Source: Eudromia elegans (lineage: Eukaryota > Chordata > Aves > Tinamiformes > Tinamidae). Taken from it: a stretch of 64,000 nucleotides of DNA. Below are positions 11,755 through 24,430 of the stretch, one piece after another (the first letter of the stretch is position 1; each line of letters begins with the position of its first letter). A program made the translations under genes and the position numbers. The stretch lies in assembly GCA_003342815.1 (NCBI GenBank), contig PTEX01000488.1, forward strand, positions 62,001 to 126,000. The letters are read 5' to 3'. The notes below the pieces were generated by a model. That model saw only the letters and a list, made by a program, of their open reading frames with translations. It searched no databases and was not told where the DNA came from.

Positions 11755-14700
11755 CAACTGATGGGCTTAGCATGTGATATTGAACTACTGCAAAAATATT
11801 GTTTTCCTTGCTGCTATATTTTTGGATTTTCTGTTGGAGTAGATAAAAGGCAAATCTCATGATAACATTTCAAATAGTAAATAAAGACTACAGAAAGTCA
11901 TTGCTTCTGCTAATACTTAGACATACTCTTTTTTATTTTTTTATTTTCTCCCAAGGATTAAGAATAGATTTTTCAAAGTAGGTTATGAACCTATGCTATA
12001 TTTTTGTGATATGCTTAGTATAATACTAAATAGATTAATGTGAAGAAAACATGACCCTTTCTGTGATATTTTCTGTGTTTACTCTTATAGATGTTAAGAC
12101 GGATCTGAATTTACTGCTTGAATGCCTTAAATACCAGATGGACTGTCCTATGTCTCAGAAGGAGGCTTTGATAACCATTTATTCAATCTGCCAACAAAAC
12201 AGTAAGAACCATTTAAGCCTAAGGATATTTGCCTTAGAAACACTTTTTTGCTATATATATTAAGAACTTGCCTTTCACTAAAAGAATAATTATATCTAAA
12301 TATTATAATACTTGCAGGTAAAAATCCTTCAAGATTTTATAATTTTATAGAAATAAAAGCAAAAGTTTATTTTTTGTTTTTTGTTTCCTCTATTGTAGGT
12401 GAAGCAAGTGAATATTTGCGAGAAATTGGTGGTTTGATGTTTATAAATGACCTTGCAAAGTCAAGTATTCATTGCATAGTGAAAGAAGCAGCTTTATTTA
12501 CATTAGGAAATATAATAGAAAGTAATGGTAATAAATACTATTTTTTATATTTCTGAATTAGTTTTCACATCCTATTGATTTTGCTCTTGTATCTCTTCAT
12601 GATTTTTCTCTGTCAAAGATGGATTAGAGGAATATTAGCTTGAATAAGAGACAATAAAGGTGCCTTAAATATAGTTTCAATAATTAGTCCTTGGTTTGGA
12701 AAAAAATTCCTCTTTGGCTTGAGTATTTCTGCTTCTCAGGATTTGTGCAGGGCATGTCTCTGTACTAACAGGTAGGTTCGCTCCAATTCCTTCTGAATGT
12801 GCATGACAGAGCTTTCTTCTCTTACCCTAAACCATGCTTGTCCTAGGCAAAATCGTCCACCTCAGTCAAGTCCCTTTATAGCCCCAGGTGTGCTGCAACA
12901 TATTTCGTCTGAGATGCTAGTTAGTTTATTATGAAAATAAAGACTTTAAATTACTTTTGGACTTTTTTTTTTAATTTTATGTTTTCAGTTTATTGTCAAC
13001 AAACTCTGTGTACACCTGCATTATTTGAAGATCTTATTTCATTTTTGATGAATAAAGATTCTGGTGTGAATTTGAAAAGGATGTCTGTTTATGTCATCTT
13101 AGTACTGGTTTCAAATAACAGTAAGTTTTTTCTGTTTTTCTGTGTTATAACTTCAGTAAAAACTTTTAATTAAGATTGTATGTTTTTGTTGGATAATTTA
13201 TATTACTTAGTGTTCCTGATTTCTGTAATGTCCTGTTAAGTTTCAAGTATGTAAATTGATCATCCATTACTTGGAGTTCCTGGCCAGAAAAGTAGAGCTA
13301 GCAGAAAGAATCTAACTATAGTTCTCAGAGAAAGGGAAAAAAAAAAAAAAAGTTAATTTTTTTTTAAAAAAAAGAAAAATACTAAATGTGTAGAAAGAAA
13401 TAGACCATTTTTGCTGGTGTATTTATATGTTTTTTTAATTTGAATTCTTTAGTGATGTGTGCACTTACGAAATGGAAATTAAAAAAATTACAAATAAATG
13501 TAAATATGCAAATGCAATTTGCAATATTAAGATTTTATTCCAAGTTGCACATTTGATTCTGGTATATGTTCATTTTTAGAAAACGGACAAACATATGTCA
13601 GAGAAACAGGTTGCATAGGTCTTCTGCTGCAACTATTCAGGTAAACAAAAACTGTAGCAATTAAGAGAGAAAAATAATGGTTTATTAAGTTGTTGTTCAC
13701 TTTGTTTTTCTTAACAGAACAGCTCTTTCCATATCTGAGATTAATCTGTCAGATGAAAATATTAATCAGTGCTATCAGCTGTGGTCTTCAGTCTGCAGTA
13801 CTCTTTGTGCCTGTGTTAATAATCCTCAAAATGGTAAATACTATGGTTAAAATGCTTACATATATCTGAATAAAGCTTTAAATATTTTTCAGAAGCAGCA
13901 AGAATTTGTTTTTATTTTTGAGTGAAACAGCATATTGCACTTGGATTAATTTTTTTTTGTTGTTTTTTTACTTTCCCAGAAGATAATCAAAAGATTTGCT
14001 GTTCAATCTTTTCGTACGCAAAAGAGTGGCTAGAGAGTTGCATAGAGCCTGAGATAGTTCGTCCTATCTGTTCTTTTGTTGGACTCACAGTTGCAAATAA
14101 CTGTAAGTAGAGCTCAGACTTTGAACTGTTTTTCTTCTGTAACTGTAAACTTCATTCTGCAGTTAAATTCATGATTTCTTCTTTTTGTCTGTCTCTACAA
14201 GCTTATATTCTGTTCTGATGACGTATTCCATGAGATGGATTCCACTGTCATTACTTAACCTGAGTTGTGCTTAAGTTTCAAACAACCTTACTGGTTACAG
14301 TTTAGTGAGGTTTTTAGCTCGCCTTTACAAATCTAATCAAAACAGCTTCCAAACACCTTTATGAACAGAAGTATTTTACAAATTAAGTCATTAATATGTT
14401 TCTGAAATGTTTGAAATTCAGTAGAACTTGGATATAATGTTTACCATACATATGTATGTACTAGGATTATCTATTTCCTATTATTATAAGGCTATTACTA
14501 AATTGCTCATGATTAATACATACCTAACTTCAGTTGTATTGTGTAATTGGAAATGGGCTGGTTAATACATGCATACAAAAATCAAGGTGAGCCTACATAG
14601 TAATACAATGCTAAGACAACTAGATATGTGTATGATTTAATTCACATTTTATTCCTTTTTCATTAAGCCTATGTACAGAAATATTTTGCTTCTGTTAGAG

Positions 14701-17700
14701 GATTGGATACATTAGCTAAAGTGCTAACAAGGCTGCTGCATGATTCATGTGAGAGCCACTCGAGTACAAAACTTGCAGTAGTAGTAACAAAGACTCTGGA
14801 TGCCTGCATTGCTAATGACTGTGAGTGAAAGGACCTTTTTTTTTCTTTCTTTTTTTTTTTTTTTTTTTTAATCTGGTATTTCTAAATGGCAACTGTTAAG
14901 AGTCTAGTCTTGGAGGCAAAGTTATATCTATCCCAAATACAATTTATATTGCAGCATTTCTAAGATCCAGGTTTGTGTGTGTGGTGGGAGTGAGTCAGGG
15001 TTCTGGCACCTGAGGTAGATTGCTTTGTCTTTGTGACTCAAAGAAAGATGCTGAAATTTAAACTGTGCTGAGAATCAACAATATGATTCCAGAGCTGATT
15101 TTGTGCCAGTAAAGCTGAGAACTGGACTCTAGTCAGCTTGGATCCTGGAACTGTAGAACTGTACTTTTGTAGCCTTGTGTCTAAGCTAATAAGCTTTAAG
15201 AGGCTTTATTAGCTCAGGTGTTGAGCTAAATGAATGTGGGGTGTGAATATGGCCCCAGGTCCATCTGCATGCTAGCTTAAGGACATCTTTATGTACTCCA
15301 CCGGAAAGTTGTGATAAATCAGTGAGCCTGATAAATCTGTTTTGTTGTCCACATACAGTTTAACTTCTTAAGGAACGCTTGTTCCTCAAGTGCCTTACTT
15401 GCTATTTTCTTGAACTGACAAAGGATATGAGGCAACTCTATACAGATCTGTAAATCTGGAATGCCGCAAAGTTCTTGCTTTTCAGAGTTTCTACCACATT
15501 TCTATACAATGCTGTCTGGAGAAGGGAGAAGACAATGTTTCATTTGGGCAGAATTACTGCACCAAGAAAGTGTTGACATTGAACTGCATAGTGGGTAGAA
15601 TACATCGAGGGAGAAGAAGGTGCAATCCCAAAGCTTCTGGAGATCTGATACTCCTGGGGAGAGGGGAAAAGGATTTCATATATGGCTGGCACCTCTATCA
15701 TTGTGGTCTAGTTAATTTTTCTTCAATTGCTTTCACCATAATAGCTAATATGGGAGTTGTCTTGGCAAAGTATCACACTGTATCGGAGCTACTAAAGCTG
15801 CTGCCTAATGACACTCTGGATACAGGAGAAAAAATTAGTGTAATTCTAACAATTGGACACTGCACTGAAGTTTGTGGTAAGATATATTCTTTCTTTTTTT
15901 CTATTTTTCTTTTTAAAAATTCTGAAGCTTATGTATCAGTCATGTCATGCTTTTAACTTTGGAACTTCAGGGAAAGTTCTTTTAAACTTAATATTGAGAG
16001 AAAAAAATGTTTTCTAGAATGTTCTTCCTTTAAACTTTAAGAGCTATTAACAAATAGTATGTTCAAGGGTTTAAAAATGCATATTATAAAAGATTTCAGA
16101 GCTGTCTTTAGGTATCACAAGATAGCCAAAAACTACATACATGCCACATAAATCTTTTGGAGCTCTATTTTCATGGTCTTTGGTTTGAACAGCTTCTGTT
16201 CACTGCTTAATTTGCTGATAAACACAACAAAATGACCATCACTTAGGCTACTGGTTTTTTTTTTTTTTTCATGTATGCTCAGAAGTGCATAAAAAAAGTG
16301 TTCTAAAACCCTGACTGGTCATCATCTCTGCAACTTCAGTAACAAGTTCAGTAACTAGCTTTAGTAGGTTATGTCTTATATGTTAAAATATACATTATAA
16401 AGTATACATTAAAACCCTTTCTTTTCATGAAGAATTGATTGAAGCAAAAACTGCTTTGCCTAATGGTAAATGTCTTTCGAATATAAATATCCTACAGAGG
16501 AAAAGTTTCTCTTAAAATGTCAACACTTACCAAAAAAAAAAACCAATAAAAGATGAAATGTGATTGTGTTTTATCAAGTTTAGACAGCACAACTATTTTT
16601 ACATTAAGTTGTCAGTTTTATGAATATATGCTGCCAAAAAGCTACTTTATATTCTTTTACTACTACTTATTTTAGAAGAAAACCAGTACGAACTACTTAA
16701 GAATAATGGTCTTCCACTTATGATTCAAGTTTTAACGGAATCTCAGGATGAAGAACTAAACAAAGCTGCTACTTTTGTGCTGCAAAACTGCAAGCAAATG
16801 AGTAAGCCTATTGTTGTTTAAAATATTAAATGAGTTTTTATTTGTATTTAAGTTCTGTTGACTTTCTGAGTATTTAAAGTCTACCCACTTTGTAATGCTG
16901 TCTACATCAATGTGTTTTTCTCTGCAGAACAATTTCATATTTACCATATTTTTAAAAGATTATATTTGATACATGATTATATATCAAAATTTGCAAGAGA
17001 TTATATTTTCCTTAATAAATTTGGGCTCTCAGGATACTAAAAAACAATATTTATATTAAATTATTTAGTGATAAAATTTGGAATATTAATATTGTCTTAT
17101 AACTTACAAAGCTGAACAGTTGTCCCTGAAAATAAATGAGAATTCATTAAACGTGAACAGTGCAGAAGAGTTGAAAGCAGATACACAAAGGAGAGAAAAA
17201 ACTCTACAAGACTACTGGAAGAAAGCAAAAGAAATTTTACATAGAATAAACTCGATTGAGAAAGAGCAGGATGATGAGGTTGGCCTATTTAGTAAAGTAG
17301 GATAAAACTAAGCAGATCTCGCTAGAGTCTAAGGAGAAATAGGAAGTAAACCTCTGAGAATTTCAGTGCAAGCTAGAAAAGTAAGGAAAACACTGGACAC
17401 ATGTGAAACTACATCCCCTAAATCTTAAATTTGCCATTACTGTGAATCATACTACGCTAGAAGTACGCAAAGCAATTGGGGAATGTAGCCATTTGCATTT
17501 TTAATGAAATGTTTATTATAAAATTAGACTTTTCATAAAATTGAGATCTTTTAGATAGCAAAACTAGTCAGATATTTTTAAATTTTCTGATGTTTTGAAT
17601 TTATAACTTTTGTATACAAGGAATGATCAAGATTATGCAACTATTTTAGTGTAGCTTACATACAAATATGAACATAAGGTTTTATTTCTTTCTGTTGTAT

Positions 17701-19046
17701 AACTACTAAGTATCTCTCTGTGTAGAGTAGCAAGTGTTTGATGTAGTTAATTCAGTCTTAATTTCTAGAGGTGCTCTGTACTACTACCAGATCCATAATA
17801 ACCACTCCCTGCATCTTCTGTATGTTCAACAGTTTTGCTGCTTCATTAACTCTCAACTCGATCTGAGGCTTTTGAAGTTCTAAAGTTTTGAATGTTTGCT
17901 TTACCTTCAGAGATGTATTAACCTGTTCTAATTAATCGTACTGGTTTTACTTACTATTTTTATTAGGTCTCATATAATCACTAACTAGTATTTTTCAATT
18001 CAGGAAAGAGTACAACGAAAAATATTTGTTGGCAGATCTTCAGAAGTCAGTACTGAGACATCAAAATACCATGCAATGAATACTAATGATGCCCCAAATC
18101 AGATGGGAAGAATATATGGAGTACACGATCCACAGTTAATTTGCAAGTCAAATGACTGGATTTTTTTTTCATCTGCAAATTCTCTACCATTGAGGAGTGA
18201 AATTCTGAAGACAGTGAATTCAGTAAATACTTCTGCTGGACACGGTAAACAGGATAATGTTCCGTGTTCAGCTGAACTGCAAGCAGACAGTGTACTTCAA
18301 AGCCACAGTATAAATAAAAAAACCACTTGTGGAAAAAAACAGTCATTTCAAGTAAGGTATGTACTTTAAGCAGAAATACTAAGGTTTTCATTAGTAATTT
18401 CCAAAATGAATGTCAGCTATTTTACACCATGATTAGTCACTATATATGTGTTTCTGCAAATGGAGAGAGCTTTTTGGCTGCCTGTTAGAGAGTACTGCAA
18501 CAATGTTTTTGACATCGCAGATCAAAGATCACAGATGCTTGCTGCAGTAATAAAAGCTTTTTATCTTTTTTTTCCTTGAGGGTAGACATCTGACAGATTA
18601 TACAGAGAGCCAGTTACCGGTCATGTTGTATTGCTTTGAGCGTAAGGATGACAAAGCATCCATAGTTTCCATAATAAATTTTGCACTTACTCAGCAGATC
18701 AGACTTTAACCCATTTATTTGCATGAAAATAAGGAATCTTCTGGGATATGCATCCTCATCTTGAATTACTTCCCTGCCTGCAATGAAAAAGATACAGCCT
18801 TGTACTGACATTTACTATTCTCTTGCTTTGTGTATCAGTTTCATACAGACATATTTTTCCTTTCTTTCACTTTTCATGGTTATGTTTCCTATTCATAAAA
18901 AAGAAAAAAGTAGTAATAGCAGTTTGCAAGGATAAATACAAATTCACTTACCTTGAATTTGCCTTTTCCGTATTCCTTCTCACCTTCTTAGACAATGGCA
19001 ATATGAAAGCCACACTATTTCTCCAAAAATAACTGGGGGGTTATTC

Positions 19047-19084
<38 letters not shown>

Positions 19085-22000
19085 CCCCCCTGTATCTGTC
19101 TGGACTAAGATTCTGTGCACTTTCCTACCAAACATTACACTGTGGCTTTGCAACAACCACTGAACTTATGGGAAGCACAGGGTTCCATGGTCAGGTAAAT
19201 TCTGCTTTGCTGCTGATGGGCATAATTTCATGCCCATTCTTTACTTGTTGTTCTGACCTTTCAACCACAAATCTTTTAAGATTTTTTTTTTTCTGGTTTG
19301 GGGGAAGCTGCTAACCTAGTATGTGGATTTGTGTGAAAATGAGAATTACTTAAGTGTGACCGTGGATTAGGCTGCTTATTCCTTCAGCCTTCAGAGATAG
19401 TTTATGACATAAATAGATCATAGATCTCTGATAAACAGATTTCTAATATAATAGTGACATGCTAAATACATCTGGCCTATTAATTTAGAATAATAGGAAT
19501 CGAGTTTTATTTGTATAATATTTATTAGACTTTTTGCCTTTGCAGATTATGTGTTAATTTACAGTTAATTGTATGTTTTTATTTATTTATGTTTTAATCT
19601 GATTTTATATTTGTTCACATATTCTTGTTTCTTCTAGTAAGCAGTTGTTTAAACAACCAGCAAAGATGATTAAAAATCTGAAGCAGGCATGCACGTCAGG
19701 TACAGACAGTTAAGCATATTCCTGTTAGTTTTTTTTAGCTCATATTGTTCTTCACTGTTTTTAAAAGATTGCTGTAATTATTCTTTTTCAAGTCTGCATG
19801 AGTTTTAAGTGCATATAGTTTTACCAAGAGAATATTTATTCTAGTTTTCTTCTAATGCATATTTTAGCTTTCTTTTTGAATTGATTTTTAACTACTCAAA
19901 TAAGTACATCACCGATAAGTATGAATGCAATTTGTATTTAACAATGGAAACCCTTATTAGAGAAATATATCAGGATACTGGTTTTGTTATGTACTCTAAA
20001 CATTGAAAGATAGAGCCTAAATGATAGAGCAGCTTTTGCCAGGAGCTACTCCTGCATGCTAAACATAGGTAGATGCTTGTGGAATAAGGGTTTATCATAC
20101 TTGCATGGATCTTTTTACTCGCTGGTGTTTTTTGTTTTTGGTTTTTGGGTTTGGTTTTTTTTTTTTTTTTTTTTTTTTTCATCTAAAGTCCAAGCAGGTC
20201 TTTATTCATAATTTAGTTGGCTGTTAACTTGCAAAAGTGATGATTAGTCACTGGAATAGTGTTTCCAAGAATATAGCTTTGGAAGGGATTGAGCTGAATT
20301 CCACGTGATGATTTTTTTTTGAAAGGGAGAGTAAGGATTATTTCAATATGTCACTGTTTTCAACTGCGGATTCCAAATACAATTTATGCTTATAGAAGTT
20401 AGGTTATGTAAGTATACAGTTATCCTGGTATGGTCAAATTGAAATAATATACTGCTTTGGGAAAGCAAAAAGAAAAAGTAAGTATTGAATTAAATTGAAT
20501 TATTTTAGATGAAAAAGAAATCCATTTAACTTCAGGATTTTATTTTAGAATTTTTTTTTACTGGTATGTAAATTAAGCTTTTCTAAACTGAACATAGGTA
20601 TCTTGATGTAAAATTACTGTAGCAAAAAGATAGACTGCATTTCTTTTTTTTTTTTCTTCTTCTCAATTTAGATCAACATTCATCCTATGCAGAGATAACT
20701 AAGGAAAAAAAAGGTATCTTGAGTACATCTTCATCTCCTAGAACAGCAGATTTAAGATGCTTAGGTAAATATCTCAGGCCTTTTCTTCACTGATTTCATA
20801 AAAGATGCTGTGCAGGGTCAGCAATTCAGTACATGTTCTGACGTTATAAAAATTCTTATTGGATTTACTAGTCTGCAATTCTTAATTGTTTCCTTTTCTG
20901 CCTCTGAAATAAACTATAAATGTTGGAATAAAACTTCCATATTCAAAGTTAGATCTATATTATCTTTATCTAAGACAGATCTACTAATAAGCAGAATATA
21001 AAACATCTTAAAAGAACGTACTTAAAACTCTTTTAGAACACTTGTTTTCCTCTTTTTCCTATCAGACAAAGGTAGCAAAAAATTTAACCCCACAAAGTTT
21101 CTAATTGTTTTATGCTTCCTAACTGTTGTGCAACCATTCAGATTTTCCTGCCCTTCTGCTATTAAGTACAGGCAGTCTATTTCATAGTAATCCTTGACTC
21201 CAGCCTTCAGTTACCCCATGTTCTGTTTCATGAACTCAATCCTGCTGAAGCTTATGCGAATGCTACTAAAGCTTTGTAAGGGGATTTTTGTAATCAACCC
21301 TGCGACCTTAAATAAAAGTCCACAATCCACTTCTGAGCATGATGTAAGATAAGTCATAGAATGGAAGCTGTCCAGGTGGATTTAGCCTGAGCTCTAGGGA
21401 TACTTTATCTCAGACTACTACGAAATGTCCCTGTACCCTTCCTGAAGTCCCCTGAGGTGGTGAAGGTGGTTCTGCTGACTGTCTAACTGAACATAAGTTG
21501 ACATAGGATATGTCCCTCAGAAACAAGCAGGGAGGCTTTGCTGTGAGGAAAGCCATACCTGTGTTCAAGTTACTGCTCATCAGGTTAATGCAAATAATTG
21601 CTAAGATGCAGAGAAAAGACAACTTCTATATTTGGCCCTTATATAAAGGACCTTTTCTTGTCCTGTTGATACTCTTTTACTTTTGCAGAGGATCTGTCAT
21701 TAATTCTGGAGTAGAAGAGCAGTATAACTTGCTCACATAGGTCATGTTCAAGCATATTTTCTTAACAACTGTAAAACAATAAATGCGTATTTTCAAGAAG
21801 ATACAGAAAAGCCTAAGCTTTTTTGAGATGCATATATTAAAAATTGGAAGTCAAATTTATAGATCATAATGAGCAAAATAACAAAAATGCTGGATTTGAT
21901 TATATCTGTTATAACACTCATGCTTCTAGTTTCTACAATATACTGTTCATTTTTTTTCCAGGATGTACAGCACAAGGCCAGTCCTTCAATAGCAAAACCT

Positions 22001-23662
22001 TTAGCGAGATGTTGCAAACTTGTCCATACCTGTGTGATTGTCACAAAGTCATTCTGGAAGCTGAAAAAAGATATAAAAAGGAACTTAGGAAGTTGAGGTT
22101 TTGTAACAGCAGTAGTTATGCAGCTTATGAGAGTAATTAATAACTTTTTTTTTAGTAGTTGTAGCTATTGTTTTGAATCATTTATTTTTTAGACTTGATT
22201 CTGATCTTCTAAGTCTTATAAATGCTGATATAATTTGTTTGAGACTTGTACTAAATGACAGTTGAATTAGCCACTTTTGAGAAGTAGCTATCATGTATGT
22301 CGTGGCAGTTCTGATGCATCCTCATTATAGGTTTTGATGAGACTCTAGGTCCACTTCGCCGGGGTTAGTCAGGTATTAACAGAAATGTATGTATTAAGTC
22401 GCAATAAATGTGATTAAGCTCCTTACATTCTAATGTTACATCCTAATAGACAAGAGGCCTAAGTATTGGTCAATGAAGTAGTCAAGGGAAAGTGCAGCCT
22501 ATATTTTTGTGTTCTAAAATAAGAAATTTTTTTAATTCAACAATTGCTGCCAGCATTTGCACTAGCATACATCTTATACTTTCCAGAAATACTGTTAACA
22601 CCGGTAAATAAAGGAAGATTACACAGAGACACATCAACTTTTCAGAGAAGAAAGGAAAATTTCCAAAGTAAGGGTCCAGTTCTGAAATTAATGCAGTTAA
22701 TGTATCTGAGTGCTTCTATTGCAGGACTTTCACAAGAGCATTTGGCTAGAGATGATGATCTTGCTGTGGATACTGTCCAGATTCTTATTGTGAACAGGAC
22801 AGAAAATGCACATTCTATAATCATTGTTAACTTTGTTGTTAACTAATGTGTCTACTTGGCACTTGCTTTGTATATACCAATTTGAAACCTCTCACAGTCA
22901 CTTATATGCCCTCCACTATTTTGGCATTTTGTGGCCTTAAGTGATGCATAGTCAGGATCTAAACATAGTGTAGTTGTATGTTGCTTGATTCAATGTCATT
23001 CTACTCTCTAGCAGTGTTACCCTACTAGGCTTGCTTCTGCACATGCCTGGAACTCTGCTAAGGAACTGAACCTCTGTGTGCCATACAACTAAAAGGGTAA
23101 AAATTAAATAAAAATAACAATGCAAGTGAAAACTACATACCAGAAAACTAAATAAAGAAGCTCTGCTTGCATGTCATGAGGAGATGAGTAAAATTCTACT
23201 GATAAGGTAGAGCTGCAAAAGTGAATTTCACTTTCATCATTATTAAATACATTTCTGATAATAGACTGATTTTTCTTCAGGTTCACAAATGAATTCATTT
23301 GACCGTGAAAGACATTGAAATCTTCTAAAAATAACTGTTTATTTTACCTCAAATACCACAGTTACCTTTAACAAATAAAACAATCTTTTGAAGTAAACTG
23401 GATTTTTCCAGTTTTTCTTCCAAGACCAGATAACAGTACAGCTCAGAAGATGGTTTTGCCTTAAATTTTAATTGCTAAAATATTACCCATGTTTTGTGCT
23501 TTTTCAAGATAAATACATAGCTTTTTGTGTGTGTGGGTTTTTTTTAAGGTATACTTTTGACTCCAATTAGAAAAAATGAAACTGATGCTTCAAACAGAGA
23601 TGAACACGGTAATAATACAGGGATGACTGAAAAGTATAACTTGATACCTACATATGAAAGAT
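11616..23662 (+). CDS. TERB1: telomere repeat-binding bouquet formation protein 1 (CCDC79)
   Basis: TERB1 acts with TERB2 and MAJIN in meiotic prophase, taking over telomeres from shelterin by docking TRF1 and linking them to the inner nuclear membrane. Coding exons: 11616-11649, 12091-12201, 12399-12527, 12989-13120, 13580-13640, 13718-13833, 13980-14102, 14668-14820, 15745-15876, 16676-16801, 17112-17278 (or 17296), 18004-18356, 19638-19699, 20672-20764, 21962-22111, 22587-22667, 23549-23662. The phases join to ~712 residues; human is 727. Residues ~12-370 are armadillo-like and match human closely (LLLECLKYQMD, EIGGLMF, NLKRMSVYVILVLVSNN, RPICSFVGLT, KAKEILHRI). The middle is poorly conserved. 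The C-terminal part has a Cys-rich CPYLCDCHKV stretch and an ILLTP docking motif, repeated in the last exon. ATG 11616 is chosen because MENQKVQKTQC then joins DVKTDLNLLLECL. The expected Myb-like terminus was not identified, so the true stop is uncertain. Confidence 0.92.
11675..11751. repeat. T77 homopolymer next to the TERB1 start exon
   Basis: 77 consecutive T begin 26 bases after the donor of the first TERB1 coding exon (GTAAGT at 11650). The length is probably polymorphic or affected by assembly. A pure tract this long is unusual so close to a 5' splice site. Confidence 0.95.
19051..19084. repeat. T34 homopolymer
   Basis: Simple T tract followed by C6 in the long TERB1 intron between the exons at 18004 and 19638. 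Confidence 0.95.
20155..20179. repeat. T25 homopolymer
   Basis: T run preceded by G/T-rich simple sequence in a TERB1 intron. Confidence 0.95.
22587..22667 (+). other. TERB1: TERB1 exon with TRF1-docking motif, copy 1
   Basis: An 81-base exon, phase 1 in and phase 1 out, between TTCCAG and GTAAGG. Joined to the previous exon (ending phase 1 at 22111) it reads ...CNSKILLTPVNKGRL..., aligning without a gap to the human CNKKILLTPRRRQRL stretch. ILLTP is the IxLxP-type peptide that in human TERB1 binds the TRFH domain of TRF1; its Thr-Pro is the CDK site that controls release. Here the Thr-Pro is followed by V-N-K, a weaker CDK context than human. The exon ends in RRKENFQ, resembling the basic RRIRKNF that precedes the human Myb domain. 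Confidence 0.8.
23549..23662 (+). other. TERB1: TERB1 exon with second ILLTP motif, copy 2
   Basis: A 114-base open segment, also phase 1 in and phase 1 out, between TTTAAG and GTAAGT. It again starts with ILLTP, followed by IRKNETDASNRDEHG. All four differing codons of the shared pentapeptide differ only at synonymous positions (CTG/CTT, TTA/TTG, ACA/ACT, CCG/CCA). TP-I-R fits the CDK pattern S/T-P-x-K/R better than copy 1. If it is not spliced onward, the frame reads through to TAA at 23707-23709. Whether copy 1, copy 2 or both are used cannot be told from sequence alone. Confidence 0.65.
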
Positions 23663-24369
23663 GTAAGTATTACAAGAAAAAAAAATCATTTGTACTGCTA
23701 GAAAATTAATTTGTATAACTTAAAGATGAAGTTTGCCTTTAGGTCATGGTGTTGATAGGAGCATCTGGGCTTGATACTAGAGAGAAATGGTTGAGAATTT
23801 TAATACTTTTTCCTTATATTTTCAGTTGTAGTATTGTTTATGTTTGAGTAGATTCCTGTTACTTGTTAGCTGCTTCTAAAGCCTAAATCAGCTAGCATGT
23901 TAATGTCACAATGATAAGATGATACTACTTTGCTTGTTTGATTATTAGTAAATATTAATAATGGAATATTTATTTTCAATATTATTAAAAGAAATATGCC
24001 TTCAAAATGTGACATTTTACAGCAGATTTCAGTTAGTTTAAAATAACTAAGATGAGCTTAGTTATATGAGATGAGCCTAGCTATGTTATAGCTCTCCAAA
24101 AAAAAGATGCTAACTTGAAAAGACAAAGCTAAATGTGCAACCAAGAGTATCAGTGCATACAAACACCTGTATATATTAACTCGACAAAGATGAGGCAAGT
24201 TATGTGTACCCTAATTGTACCCTCACACATTTATAGATATCCAAATAAAACCATTGTGAATTGCATAATTTCTTTTAAGATCACTTTCAACAGCAAGCCA
24301 GTACCAACTGTGCAATATTTTATGGCAACACTTTTTCCTCATATTTTCTTTCTTTGTCTCTCTCTATAG

Positions 24370-24430
24370 AGGTAGGAAAAAAACCAAAGCTTATCAATTA
24401 CATCTTTCAAGAGTAATATCTACAGAGTAA
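24370..24430 (+). other. candidate terminal TERB1 exon (weak)
   Basis: A strong polypyrimidine acceptor (TTTCTTTGTCTCTCTCTATAG, ending at 24369) is followed by one base and then an open frame GRKKTKAYQLHLSRVISTE ending in TAA at 24428-24430. Human TERB1 ends its Myb-like domain with GRKAVDLAHKYHKL, so the GRK start is suggestive. The rest does not align, and no phase-matching Myb core exon was found upstream. Treat as a possibility only. Confidence 0.2.

Noticed and set aside
11439-11777. 112-codon frame with a long poly-Phe stretch
   Set aside because: Produced by reading the TERB1 start exon into the T77 tract; only 11616-11649 is coding, as the splice donor shows.
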